Shown piece after piece: positions 46,757 to 55,748 of a DNA stretch of 64,000 nucleotides (positions within the stretch are counted from its first letter, which is position 1; the number at the start of each line of letters is the position of its first letter). A program made the translations under genes and the position numbers. Source of the stretch: Nocardia sp. NBC_00416 (GTDB lineage: Bacteria; Actinomycetota; Actinomycetes; Mycobacteriales; Mycobacteriaceae); contig NZ_CP107932.1 in the NCBI RefSeq assembly GCF_036032445.1, positions 3,474,501-3,538,500 of the forward strand. The letters run 5' to 3'. Under the pieces are notes generated by a model. That model did not search any database and was not told the DNA's origin. It saw only the letters and a list, made by a program, of their open reading frames with translations.

Positions 46757-49293
46757 ACGCGCCTCTCGCGAACCCTGAGCAGGGGTGGCTGGGCCGGGCG
46801 CTTCTCGCGCCCGGCGCAGCAGTACGTGATCTGGCCGAGGTGGTCGAACAGGGGCTCGGATCGGCGGCCGGGACCCTCGGAGTACTGAGCGTGCTGGGCG
46901 TGCTCGCCACGGTGGGAGTTCTGGATCGGTGGCGCCGGCGCCGGCTGAATGCGGGTGCTCGCCAGATCACCGTGCTCACTCCCCCCGAGGTCGACGCCAA
47001 AGGCGCGCTCACCTTCTGGGCCCACTTGATCGGACAGTTACGCCCGGCCTGGGCGCGGCTGCTGCTGGGACAACCACACCTCGGGTTCGAATACACCGTC
47101 ACCCCCGAAGAAGGAGCCGCGATCCGGCTCTGGGTGCCCGGCGCGATCCCACCCGGGCTCATCGAACGCGCGATCGTCTCGGCCTGGCCCGGCGCGCACA
47201 CCGACACCGCAGAACCCGCCCGGCCCCCGCTACCGGTCCCGGTGAAAGGTGTGGAGCGGATCGTGGCCGGAGGCGAGCTACGGCTGGGACGGCGGGAGGG
47301 GCTCCCGTTGAGCACCGACCACGCTGGCGATCTGGTACGTAACCTGATCACCGCTGCCGACGATCTCGCCCCCGGCCAGGCTGCCTGCGTGCAGATCCTG
47401 GCCCGCCCAGTCACCGGCCGCCGCGTGGCCCGCGCCCTCCGCACCGCGGCGAGCACCCATGCCTCGACAGGGATCGTGGCCGGGTTGCTGCGCGAGGCAT
47501 TGAATCTGCTCACGCCCGGGACGGGCACCGCACGCTCGACCCGGGCCGGGGGTCTCGGTGAGCGTTGGGGCGGCGACCGGCAGGCGGTGCTGGAGTACAG
47601 CGCTGCCGCCCGCGCGGCAGCCGCCAAGGCCCGTGGTGCGCACTGGGAAACCGTTGTCCGCTACGCCGCCTCGATCACGGTCTCCGACGACCCCGACGAC
47701 ACGAATCCGAGAGCGCAGGCGCGGTCGGTGGCGCGGGGTCGCGCCGATGCCCTGGCCACGGTGTTCGGGGCGTGTACCGATCACAACTACTACCGGCGGC
47801 GTCGCCGCCTCCGGTTCGCGACATTGATCCGGCAGCGGCGACTGGGGCGCGGGGATGTGTTGTCGGTCCCCGAATTGGCCACGATCGCGCATCTGCCCAC
47901 CGAGACCGGGCTGCCCGGCCTGCAACGCGCCGGAGCCCGTGCCCTGTCCCCCGCCCCGGAAATCCCCGTCTGCGGTGAGTACACGAAACCCCTGGGCCTC
48001 GCCGATACCGGCACTCGCCGCCCGGTCGCGGTCAAGATCTCTGACGCCCGCCACCACCTCCACATCCTCGGCCCCACCGGCGTCGGCAAATCCACTCTGC
48101 TGGCGCGCACCATCCTCGATGACGCCGAGGCCGGGCGCGGGGTGATCGTCGTCGACCCCAAAGGCGACCTCGTCACCGACGTGCTGTCCCGGTTGCCGGC
48201 GCGCCTGGGCGAGCGGGTGGTGCTCTTCGACGCCGACTCCACCGCCCCGCCACCGTGCGTGAACCCCCTCGATATCGGGCGGATCGGCCGGGCGGGAATG
48301 GATCTGGCGGTCGACAACCTCGTCACCGTGTTCCACCGGATCTTCCACCAATGGTGGGGGCCACGCAGCGACGACATCATGCGCGCCAGCCTGCTCACCC
48401 TGTGCGCTCAACCAGGCACCGCCACCCTGGCCGATCTCCCCCGTCTACTCATCGAACCCGCCTTCCGCGCCCGCGTCACCCGCACCACCAAAGACCCCGT
48501 CCTCCGAGGATTCTGGGACAGCTACGAACAACTCTCCGACACCGGCCGCGCCCAACTCACCGGCCCGCTGTTGAACAAACTGCGCGCCTTCCTCTTACGG
48601 CCGTTCGTGCGCGCAGCCATCGCGGGCGGGCCCTCCACGGTCGAGTTCGCCGACATCCTCGACCAGGGCGGGATCTGCCTGGCCCGGTTACCGAAGGGCT
48701 CGCTCGGGGAGGAGACCAGCCGCCTGGTCGGGTCCTTGCTCGTGGCCCGCACCTGGCAGGCGGTCACCGCCCGCGCCCGTATTCCGTCGGCCGACCGGCC
48801 CGATGCCGCATTGGTGCTCGACGAGGCACAGAACTTCCTCAACCTCTCGACCCCGATCGAGGACATGCTCGCCGAAGCCCGCGGACTACGCCTGTCGCTG
48901 CTGTTGGCGCATCAGAACTTGAGTCAGTTGTCGCGGGAGCTGCGCGACGGGATCTCGGCCAATGCCCGCAACAAGATCGTGTTCGCCGTCAGTCCCGACG
49001 ACGCCCGGGATCTGGCCCGCCACACCGAGCCGTGGCTGTCAGAACACGACCTGTCCCACCTCGATGCGTTCCATGCCGCCGCCCGGCTGCTGGTCGACGG
49101 CCGCAACGCTCGCCCGTTCACCCTCACCACCCGCCCGCTGGACCCGCCGATCCCGGGACGTGCCCGCGAGATCGCCGCCACGGCCCGCGCCCACCTCACC
49201 ACACCGGCCCACCCGCCCGAGCCCGGCGGCGAGCCGGTCCTCGACCGTGACCAGCGGCCGGATCCCGCACGGCACGACCCGCGCCGGCGCTAG
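46753..49293 (+). CDS. T4SS coupling protein (VirD4/TraG-like ATPase)
   Basis: An 846-residue type IV coupling protein that links the relaxosome to the channel. One N-terminal hydrophobic segment (about 30-55), a long N-terminal domain, then the ATPase with Walker A LGPTGVGKSTLLA (440-448) and Walker B ALVLDEAQNFL (Asp690), followed by the TraG-like region (SRELRDGISANARNKIVFAVS). The C-terminal tail is Arg/Pro-rich. The gene follows the methyltransferase with a 4-bp overlap. Confidence 0.92.
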   Translation: MNAPLANPEQGWLGRALLAPGAAVRDLAEVVEQGLGSAAGTLGVLSVLGVLATVGVLDRWRRRRLNAGARQITVLTPPEVDAKGALTFWAHLIGQLRPAWARLLLGQPHLGFEYTVTPEEGAAIRLWVPGAIPPGLIERAIVSAWPGAHTDTAEPARPPLPVPVKGVERIVAGGELRLGRREGLPLSTDHAGDLVRNLITAADDLAPGQAACVQILARPVTGRRVARALRTAASTHASTGIVAGLLREALNLLTPGTGTARSTRAGGLGERWGGDRQAVLEYSAAARAAAAKARGAHWETVVRYAASITVSDDPDDTNPRAQARSVARGRADALATVFGACTDHNYYRRRRRLRFATLIRQRRLGRGDVLSVPELATIAHLPTETGLPGLQRAGARALSPAPEIPVCGEYTKPLGLADTGTRRPVAVKISDARHHLHILGPTGVGKSTLLARTILDDAEAGRGVIVVDPKGDLVTDVLSRLPARLGERVVLFDADSTAPPPCVNPLDIGRIGRAGMDLAVDNLVTVFHRIFHQWWGPRSDDIMRASLLTLCAQPGTATLADLPRLLIEPAFRARVTRTTKDPVLRGFWDSYEQLSDTGRAQLTGPLLNKLRAFLLRPFVRAAIAGGPSTVEFADILDQGGICLARLPKGSLGEETSRLVGSLLVARTWQAVTARARIPSADRPDAALVLDEAQNFLNLSTPIEDMLAEARGLRLSLLLAHQNLSQLSRELRDGISANARNKIVFAVSPDDARDLARHTEPWLSEHDLSHLDAFHAAARLLVDGRNARPFTLTTRPLDPPIPGRAREIAATARAHLTTPAHPPEPGGEPVLDRDQRPDPARHDPRRR

Positions 49294-49331
49294 CCACGCA
49301 ACCGCCCTCACCGAGAAAGGCTGCCGCACCG

Positions 49332-50354
49332 ATGCTCTCCCGACCCGACCGACAAGCAGATCACCGCAAACCGCGGCCCGAGCCCCGCACCGCGCGGGCC
49401 CGGCCGGTCGACACCACCGCGCTCGTGGCACGGCTGACCGAGCGCGACCGCTGGATCCTGCGGATGCTGCACGAGCACCGTGTCCTGACCACCAACCAGC
49501 TTGCCACCCTCGCCTTCCCCAGCCCCGCCCTCGCTTTGCGGCGCATGACCCGCCTGCACCGCTACGGTGTCCTGGAACGGTTCCGGCCCTTACGCACTCG
49601 GGGCAGCGCACCGGTGCACTGGGTACTGGCCCCGGCCGGCGCCGCCGTGCTCGCCGCCGAAGCCGGCATCAGCCTGCGCGAGCTCGGCTACAGCCACCAG
49701 CGCACCCTCGCCATCGCCCACAGCCTGCAACTCACCCACACCCTCGGCGTCAGCGACTGGTTCGCCGCACTCACCGCCCACGCACCCCGAGACGAACGCG
49801 GCCAGCAAGCCCAAGTACAGGCATGGTGGTCACAGACCCGCTGCCAGCGCCTGTGGGGAGATCTCGCACGACCCGACGCCTTCGGCCGCTACACCCACCC
49901 CGAAGCGACCCTCGACTTCTTCCTCGAATACGACCTCGCCTCCACCACCTTGACCCGAGTCGCCGCCAAACTGCACGGCTACAGCGAACTGGCCCGCACC
50001 ACCGGAGTCATCACCCCCGTCCTGCTGTGGGTACCGACCGCACTGCGAGAAGCGAACGCTCGTGAGGCCCTGCACCGGACCTGGGAACGGCTCCCCGATC
50101 CCGAGGCCGTGCCCGTGGCCACCGCCGCCGCCGAACTCCTCTCCCCGAGGCCCGAGACCAGCCCCGCCGACCAGGTCTGGCTACCCCTGGACCACGACAC
50201 CGACCGCCTGCGCCTGCACGAACTCACCACCGCGTGGCCCGCACGCACCCCACCCGCCGTCGTCGACGCCCACGGCGGGCAGACCTGGGCACCGGTGGGC
50301 GGGCTGGTCGTCCTCGCCCCGCCGCCACCGACACCGCCGCTGGAGTTCTGGTGA
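49332..50354 (+). CDS. Replication-relaxation family protein
   Basis: A 340-residue protein of the Replic_Relax family, common on actinobacterial conjugative elements. The N-terminal ~130 residues form winged helices (LTERDRWILRMLHEHRVLTT, HRYGVLERFRPLRTRG), followed by a PD-(D/E)xK-like or related alpha/beta region (PEATLDFFLEYDLASTTLTR). It probably acts at the origin of transfer or replication; a catalytic relaxase is not otherwise visible in this window. Confidence 0.8.
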   Translation: MLSRPDRQADHRKPRPEPRTARARPVDTTALVARLTERDRWILRMLHEHRVLTTNQLATLAFPSPALALRRMTRLHRYGVLERFRPLRTRGSAPVHWVLAPAGAAVLAAEAGISLRELGYSHQRTLAIAHSLQLTHTLGVSDWFAALTAHAPRDERGQQAQVQAWWSQTRCQRLWGDLARPDAFGRYTHPEATLDFFLEYDLASTTLTRVAAKLHGYSELARTTGVITPVLLWVPTALREANAREALHRTWERLPDPEAVPVATAAAELLSPRPETSPADQVWLPLDHDTDRLRLHELTTAWPARTPPAVVDAHGGQTWAPVGGLVVLAPPPPTPPLEFW

Positions 50355-50361
50355 GGCCCTG

Positions 50362-51372
50362 ATGCTGGTCAAGGCACTCGGCGCGGGCTGCGCGACGGTG
50401 GTGTTCTTCGTGGTCGTGATCGCGGCCGTGGTCACCACGGTCGTCGTGTTCGACCAGTCGCTGCCCACCACTGCCCCGCCGCCCTCGACCGGCACCGGCT
50501 CGACCCCAAGCCCAGAAGCCGAGCAGGACATACCGGCGCAGATGCTGGTGCTGTATCAGGCTGCGGCCCAGTATTGTCCGGGGCTTGACTGGTCAATGCT
50601 CGCCGCGATCGGCAAGATCGAAACCGACCACGGCCGCTCCCCCCTTCCCGGAGTGACCTCGGGCGAGAACTCCTCCGGTGCCGGCGGTCCGATGCAGTTC
50701 CTGGTCGGGACCTTCGAGTCGGTCACCGCCCGGCACTCTCTTCCCGCAGGTGGCGCGAGCCCGCCCTCGCGCTACAACCCGCACGATGCCGTGCATACTG
50801 CCGCGTTCTACCTGTGCGACTCGGGCGCCCCCAGCGACCTGCGCGCGGCGATCTTCGCCTACAACCGGGCCGACTGGTACGTCGACCAAGTCCTCGACCA
50901 AGCCGCACGCTACCGCACCCCAGACGCTCCCGGCGGCGGCTGCCACAGCCCGGCCACCACAAACCGCACTGCCGCGCAAGTTATCGCCTTCGCCTGTGCC
51001 CAGCTCGGCCAGCCGTACGTGTGGGGCGGTAACGGACCCGACGTCAACGGCGGCTGGGACTGCTCCGGACTCACCCAGGCCGCCTACCGGTCCGCCGGAA
51101 TCGCCCTCCCCCGCACCACCTACGACCAAGTCCACACCGGCACACCCATCCCCGAAGACCGACTCGCCCCCGGCGACCTGGTCTTCTACGGCACCGCCGC
51201 CGACGTCCACCACGTCGGCATCTACCTCGGCGGCGGGCAAATGATCCACGCACCCACCTTCGACGAGCCCGTACAGACCTCGCCCTACCGGTGGGCCCAG
51301 GACGACTTCTACACCGCCACCCGACCGGCCACCGGCTCACCTGCCCACGCCGATTCCCGCGCCGCAGGTTGA
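50362..51372 (+). CDS. Conjugal peptidoglycan hydrolase (SLT plus NlpC/P60)
   Basis: A 336-residue membrane-anchored cell-wall hydrolase with an N-terminal transmembrane helix (about 8-30). An SLT/lysozyme-like domain (SMLAAIGKIETDHGRS, catalytic Glu; AGGPMQFLVGTF) follows, then an NlpC/P60 domain with Cys234 (GGWDCSGLTQ) and His284 (DVHHVGIYLG). Such two-domain enzymes open the wall for the mating channel, equivalent to VirB1. The ATG at 50362 is chosen because it lies 8 bp after the preceding stop and is preceded by GTGAGG. Confidence 0.9.
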   Translation: MLVKALGAGCATVVFFVVVIAAVVTTVVVFDQSLPTTAPPPSTGTGSTPSPEAEQDIPAQMLVLYQAAAQYCPGLDWSMLAAIGKIETDHGRSPLPGVTSGENSSGAGGPMQFLVGTFESVTARHSLPAGGASPPSRYNPHDAVHTAAFYLCDSGAPSDLRAAIFAYNRADWYVDQVLDQAARYRTPDAPGGGCHSPATTNRTAAQVIAFACAQLGQPYVWGGNGPDVNGGWDCSGLTQAAYRSAGIALPRTTYDQVHTGTPIPEDRLAPGDLVFYGTAADVHHVGIYLGGGQMIHAPTFDEPVQTSPYRWAQDDFYTATRPATGSPAHADSRAAG

Positions 51373-51491
51373 CGGCACGACGGCACGCGCTACCCGGGTC
51401 CCTACCTGCCTCCAACCCGCCCGGCTGGACACGACTCGACCATCACCGATCCCACGACACACGGCGCATCCACGAGACAAGGAGATCCTCC

Positions 51492-52907
51492 ATGCCCACC
51501 CGCCGAACCCACCACCGGACCATCCACACCCACCGACGCATCACCCACGCCACACTGTGTGCCGCCATCGCCACCGCCACGGTCTGCGGGGCCGGTGTCG
51601 CCACCGCAGACCCGGCACCCGCTCCCACCGCCGCAGACTGCCCGCATTTGACCGCGCTGCTGGCACCGGGCACGTTCGAGACAACCCCGGCAACCGATCC
51701 GGCACCACAGCCGGGGGTACTCACCACCGTCGCCGACACGTTGACAACCCGCTACGGCAGCGACATCGACGTCCAAACCCTCCCCCACACCACCAATCCC
51801 ACCGGCGAACAAGCTCTCGCTGCGGCGCTGTCGGCGTTGTGCTCGGGGACGCGAGTAGTCCTGGCCGGCTACGCCGAAGGCGCCGCGACCGTCGGAGACC
51901 TCGCCACAGCGATCGGCAACAACCGCGGCCCGATCCCCGCCTCACAGGTCGTGGCGGTCGGACTCCTCTCCGACCCTCACCATGACCCGAGCACACCCCA
52001 GCTGGGCACCCCCGCCGCCAGCCACGGCGCCGCGGGTCCCCGCCCGCAAGGCTTCGCCGACCTCACCGACCGGGTCCGCATCATCTGCCCAGCCCGAGAC
52101 CCATACTGCGCGAACACTTCACAGGAATCACCCGCCCTCGACGCGGTCGTACGTGCCCTCACCTACACCCCGACCCCGCGCACGAGCCCGGGGCAAGCAT
52201 CCACCACGACAGCACCGGTCACGGCTTGGCCCTCGACAGGAGAGCTGAGCGTCTCTCGCGTCCTCGCGCAGGTGGTCACCGTGGTGAACGGGCTGTCCAC
52301 CTTCGCCGCGAACGTGCCCGCCATCGTCGCCGACCTCGCCGAACTACCGGCCCTACTCAGCCGAGGCGATGTTCCTGGGCTACACCGGGTCGCCGGAGAC
52401 CTCAACAACCAGTTCGCTCCCCTCGTAGCGATGGCCGACGGGATCGACCTACGGCTGATATCCCGCGCTCTGGCCCTTGCCGCACCGATAGACACCACCG
52501 GCATAGCCGCCATCGCCTCCGAGATCGTCCAGGTCCTCGCCGGCCTCGACATCACCCGCATCGCCACCACCATCGGCCGCGCCCAGGAGATCGCCTGGAC
52601 CGCCGCCGAGATACTGATCGCCGGGGACCCCATCGGCGCCGTGCTGGCGCTGTCGGGACTGGCCCCAATCGCCGCCGACCTACTCGCCGCTACCGCCTCA
52701 GCGTTCACCGGCACACAGTTCCCCTCGCTCGCCCAGACCTACACCACCACCACCAGCACGGGCACGGGCACGGGCACGGGCACGGGCACGGGCGATCCTG
52801 CCCGCCAGGACGGCGACACGGCGGCCGTATCCACCGGCCACGACACCGCCGCTGCCGCCGCGCTGCTGGCGAACTGGCTCACACAGACGATCGATGCCAC
52901 AACCTAG
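51492..52907 (+). CDS. Secreted cutinase-like alpha/beta-hydrolase pseudoenzyme
   Basis: A 471-residue secreted protein: signal peptide (about 15-40), then a cutinase-like domain ([20 protein letters not shown] ... VVLAGYAEGAATVGDLATAI ... VVAVGLLSDPHHDP ... IICPARDPYCAN). In active cutinases the nucleophile is GYSQG; here it is GYAEG, with Ala128 in place of Ser, so it is probably not a hydrolase. The helical C-terminal half is unlike cutinases and ends with a (TG)n stretch encoded by six copies of CACGGG (52757-52792). It starts at ATG 51492 with AAGGAGA upstream. Confidence 0.75.
   Translation: MPTRRTHHRTIHTHRRITHATLCAAIATATVCGAGVATADPAPAPTAADCPHLTALLAPGTFETTPATDPAPQPGVLTTVADTLTTRYGSDIDVQTLPHTTNPTGEQALAAALSALCSGTRVVLAGYAEGAATVGDLATAIGNNRGPIPASQVVAVGLLSDPHHDPSTPQLGTPAASHGAAGPRPQGFADLTDRVRIICPARDPYCANTSQESPALDAVVRALTYTPTPRTSPGQASTTTAPVTAWPSTGELSVSRVLAQVVTVVNGLSTFAANVPAIVADLAELPALLSRGDVPGLHRVAGDLNNQFAPLVAMADGIDLRLISRALALAAPIDTTGIAAIASEIVQVLAGLDITRIATTIGRAQEIAWTAAEILIAGDPIGAVLALSGLAPIAADLLAATASAFTGTQFPSLAQTYTTTTSTGTGTGTGTGTGDPARQDGDTAAVSTGHDTAAAAALLANWLTQTIDATT
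52757..52792. repeat. Six tandem CACGGG units in a coding region
   Basis: Six exact copies of the hexanucleotide CACGGG encode alternating Thr-Gly in the linker of the cutinase-like protein. In-frame length changes would alter only linker length, so copy number may vary between strains. Confidence 0.9.
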
Positions 52908-52935
52908 ACCCGCAGACCGCCATCCAGACGACGAG

Positions 52936-52975
52936 ACGGGCGTCGGGCCGAGCAGATGCTCGGCCCGACGCCCGT
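52936..52975. terminator. Bidirectional terminator between convergent ICE genes
   Basis: A perfect 19-bp inverted repeat (arms starting ACGGGCGTCGGGCC and ending GGCCCGACGCCCGT) with a GA loop, followed on the plus strand by TTTCGG. It lies between the cutinase-like gene and the minus-strand hypothetical gene. Confidence 0.85.
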
Positions 52976-52992
52976 TTCGGTATGTAGGCGGG

Positions 52993-53445
52993 CTAGGAGA
53001 TCAGCGGAGATACCGCAGGCTGTGTCCCCGCTGCCGAGTCGGCAGCCATCGGCAACCGCCACGTCGGCACCAGATTCAGCATCTCGACCGCGTCGTCCCC
53101 GCCCCCGTCTCCGGCGCTGTCAGGAGCCATGCGCGGGGCAACGGTGGCGACCGCGCGGGCGGCGCTGTCGGGGTCGGTGTAGGTGATTCCGGCCAGCGGC
53201 CCCGTGGTGATCCTTACGGCGGCGGTCGTGGTGTGGTATTCGGCGTCTGTGCGAATCCGGCGGTAGGCGATGAACACCGGCAACCACTGCGCCGGACTAC
53301 CCGATTCGGGCGGCGCGGTGAGGTGGCGGGCGGCCTCGGCGGTGACCGCCAACCACAGCTCGAGACTGTCGGCGGCGTGCGGGGAGCTGGCGAACACGCG
53401 GTGCAGGGCCGCTGCGACATCGGCCGGAACAGAGATGTTGTACAT
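52993..53445 (-). CDS. Hypothetical protein, 150 aa
   Basis: It starts at ATG 53445 (YNISVPADVAAALHRVFASS); longer frames upstream have unrelated composition. Mostly helical, with a short conserved-looking VRITTGPLAGITYTDPDSAAR stretch, split here at TYT, and a Gly/Asp-rich C-terminal tail. No domain recognised. Last gene of a minus-strand run with a RAMA-like gene and a winged-helix regulator. Confidence 0.5.
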   Translation of the reverse strand: MYNISVPADVAAALHRVFASSPHAADSLELWLAVTAEAARHLTAPPESGSPAQWLPVFIAYRRIRTDAEYHTTTAAVRITTGPLAGITYTDPDSAARAVATVAPRMAPDSAGDGGGDDAVEMLNLVPTWRLPMAADSAAGTQPAVSPLIS

Positions 53446-53540
53446 GATCGGGGAAAACCCTTTCGGACGAGATAGATTGGAATGCGGTGTCGGGTTCCCC
53501 GGAGGTAAGCGCTCCGGGGAACCCGGCACCGCCACGCATG

Positions 53541-53927
53541 TCAGGAGGAAGCTCCGGCGGCGTGGGCGGCGGCGGACGGGTTGGTGAATACGCGGCCATC
53601 GGGCAGCATCAATCCACCGCAGGCGGTGATCACCGCCGTGACGTCGAATTCAGAGTTCGCGATTCGATCGCCAACCCGCACCCGTCCCGCTGCGATCAGA
53701 TCCGCGACGGTGACCCGCTGCGCACGCTCGAACGGGAACGGCTCGTCGAATTCGTAGTCCATCTGCCACGACGGCGCGCACTCGGTACAGATCGTGCCGT
53801 CACGGTGGCCGCACTCATCGGCTGATGTCACCCGGAAGGCGACCTCCCTGGCCCGGTGAACGAATTCGCCGGTACCGAATACGGTGTAGGACTCATCCAG
53901 ACGCGCGACAAGAACAGTGATATCCAT
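53541..53927 (-). CDS. RAMA-domain-like protein
   Basis: A 128-residue protein. Its C-terminal half (VTVADLIAAGRVRVGDRIAN ... VITACGGLMLPDGRVFTNPSAAAHAAG) has the pattern of the RAMA domain (restriction enzyme adenine methylase associated). The N-terminal half carries a CxxC-like pair (ECGHRDGTICTEC) that could bind a metal. It may recognise modified DNA; this is an inference from the domain type. The upstream gene is a winged-helix protein on the same strand. Confidence 0.55.
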   Translation of the reverse strand: MDITVLVARLDESYTVFGTGEFVHRAREVAFRVTSADECGHRDGTICTECAPSWQMDYEFDEPFPFERAQRVTVADLIAAGRVRVGDRIANSEFDVTAVITACGGLMLPDGRVFTNPSAAAHAAGASS

Positions 53928-53955
53928 CAGAAAATGCTCCAAAGATTTCGGGTTG

Positions 53956-54786
53956 TTACTTCGTCGGTGTGTGGGGTTGGTGCCCTGGATTCCCGGAGGG
54001 GTCGGTTGTCGCTGTGGTAGCGAGAGCGAACCGTTTGGGAGCCACGCTGGTCTGATGGGCGGTGCCACCCTTGGTGAGGGTGACCAGCGCGTTGTGGACC
54101 GCGCCACTGGAACGGTTGAGGGCCTTGCCGATCTGGTGCGGGCTGAAATCCGCATCCGGGTGATCACGCAGAAAGTCCTCGACCTGTCCCCTCAACGCAC
54201 CCGAACGCAACCGCTGACCCGACTCCGGCTGCGCCGCTGGCGCGTCATCGTCCCCATTCGGGATATCCGGGGCCGGGGCGGCGTCACCGTCGCCCGTGGG
54301 GGCCGCTACAGCCGTGGCCGTCCGCCCGGGGTCAGTGGGGGCGGGGTCAGAGGACGCGCCGGGGTCGGTGTTCATCGCGTCCACCTCGGCGGGCGCGATC
54401 TGTTGCGCGGCGGGCAGTTCGGGCGCGGCGGCCGGTTCGGGGGCCGCCGGTTCGGGCGCGGCGACTGGTTCGGCCGTGGTCCACGTTTTCGCCGCGCGGG
54501 GCGATTCGGGGTCGCTGTGGGCACGGGCGACCCCAGCTGTTTCCCAATTCGACAGCACACGCCGGGCGGTAGACACGCCGATCCTCGCCGCCCCGGCCAA
54601 TTCGGCAGTGGTGAAACCGGGGTAGGCGCCCAGCGCGGCCCACAACGCCGCGTCGCTGTCGTTGCGCAGCATAGGCACACCGGCGGCCCCCGATCCCCCG
54701 TCCGGGGCGGCAGCGGCGGTGTCAGGGGTGTGGTCGGGGGCGCCCGGCGCTGGGCGCCCGGTGGTGTTCTTCTTGCGTGTGGACAT
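53956..54786 (-). CDS. Two-domain winged-helix regulator
   Basis: A 276-residue protein with a strong RBS (GGAGGGAA). An N-terminal winged-helix (LWAALGAYPGFTTAELAGAA ... VSTARRVLSNWETAGV), a ~75-residue Ala/Pro/Glu-rich linker, and a C-terminal winged-helix (LRGQVEDFLRDHPDADFSPHQ ... IGKALNRSSGAVHNALVTL). The second domain closely resembles the N-terminus of the MoxR protein at 58755-59933, so the two may bind similar DNA or each other. It heads a minus-strand group of three genes. Confidence 0.65.
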   Translation of the reverse strand: MSTRKKNTTGRPAPGAPDHTPDTAAAAPDGGSGAAGVPMLRNDSDAALWAALGAYPGFTTAELAGAARIGVSTARRVLSNWETAGVARAHSDPESPRAAKTWTTAEPVAAPEPAAPEPAAAPELPAAQQIAPAEVDAMNTDPGASSDPAPTDPGRTATAVAAPTGDGDAAPAPDIPNGDDDAPAAQPESGQRLRSGALRGQVEDFLRDHPDADFSPHQIGKALNRSSGAVHNALVTLTKGGTAHQTSVAPKRFALATTATTDPSGNPGHQPHTPTK

Positions 54787-55488
54787 GACAATTCCCTCCA
54801 ACGATGTGGTTCGGGTGGATGTGGGTCATGTCCCGGCCGGGACGGGAACTGCACCGGGCCGGGGGCGAAATCCCCGGGGGTTCGGTGCCGTTCCCGCTCC
54901 TATGGACGCTCGATACCCGGGCTGCTGTCAAGCGGGGCGTGAAAGAAAATCCGCGACCCGAATTCCTCTCGACCGATTGCGGAACACCCCTGGCACGAGA
55001 CGAATCCGGTGCCTCGACCGCGCTCTCCGACGAGCCCGCAGCCTCACTCGGGGGCGAGTTCGCCGGCGTGCGTCGCCCTGGAGCAGGCCGGCTCGAAGAG
55101 CGTCGCTCGCGAGGTTGAGTTCCATCCGAGTGGCGCAACCCGGCGTAGCCCTCGCACCGCCGTTCACCGCGCCAGTTGCCACAGGTCGCGGCGTTGCCGG
55201 AGGTTGCCGACCCGCGTGATACTGGAGATCGGCAACGGCAGCGCGGCGAGCACCTCGCGCCGGGCGCCGCTACCGGCTCCTTGTGCACGGCGCGGCACAG
55301 TCCACGGGGCATGTTTCTTGAAAAGGTGGCGGGCGTCGACCGGCGGCCTCGCACCGGCTCGATGTCGATGCTTGCCGACCGCCACGAACCCGCTACCGGA
55401 CTGAACGGCTCGTGAACCGCACTGGAGTCATACCGCGCCCGTGCCCGGGGTGGGGTGGTGTTGTTCACACAGGAAAGGAGGTAGAGCC
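54787..55488. other. Intergenic region, no gene called
   Basis: This 702-bp region lies between the divergent winged-helix regulator and a small plus-strand gene. Long frames on both strands (e.g. 54804-55118 plus, 54722-55564 minus) are Arg/Ser/Pro-rich and show no domain or ribosome binding site. Promoters for both flanking genes must lie here. Confidence 0.5.
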
Positions 55489-55641
55489 ATGGGTAGCAGG
55501 GAATGGATGGATCGAGAATCGGCCGACCGGATCGGCGCCGCAGCCGAACGGGACCCGTCCTCACCGACGGCCACGTCGGGCTTCGCCGACCGCGCCGAGG
55601 CCGCCGCCGACCGCAACCAGGACGACGATGACGACGACTGA
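55489..55641 (+). CDS. Small SMP-like (seed-maturation-type) protein, 50 aa
   Basis: A 50-residue hydrophilic protein with an exceptionally good ribosome binding site (AAAGGAGGT). Its sequence SADRIGAAAERDPSSPTATS and SGFADRAEAAADRNQ fits the repeated AxRI(Q/G)xAxxxx and FAxRAxxAxxRN pattern of small actinobacterial proteins related to seed maturation/LEA proteins, and it ends in six Asp. Such proteins are common in Actinobacteria and on their plasmids; their function is unclear. A strong terminator follows. Confidence 0.6.
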   Translation: MGSREWMDRESADRIGAAAERDPSSPTATSGFADRAEAAADRNQDDDDDD

Positions 55642-55656
55642 ACTTGCGGCAACCGG

Positions 55657-55693
55657 CAGTGTGGGGCCGCCCTGTCAGGGCGGCCCCACACTG
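55657..55693. terminator. Terminator after the small SMP-like gene
   Basis: A perfect 16-bp inverted repeat (CAGTGTGGGGCCGCCC / GGGCGGCCCCACACTG) with the loop TGTCA. No T tract, but it lies directly between convergent genes. Confidence 0.85.
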
Positions 55694-55748
55694 CTGTGAG
55701 GAGGCGTTACGGGGCTACCGGTGGCCGTCCACAGACACCCAAACCGGT

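Noticed and set aside
54722..55564. A 280-residue minus-strand frame overlapping the start of the winged-helix regulator and the small SMP-like gene
   Set aside because: Arg/Ser/Pro-rich, antisense to a gene with a much better start signal, and no recognisable domain.
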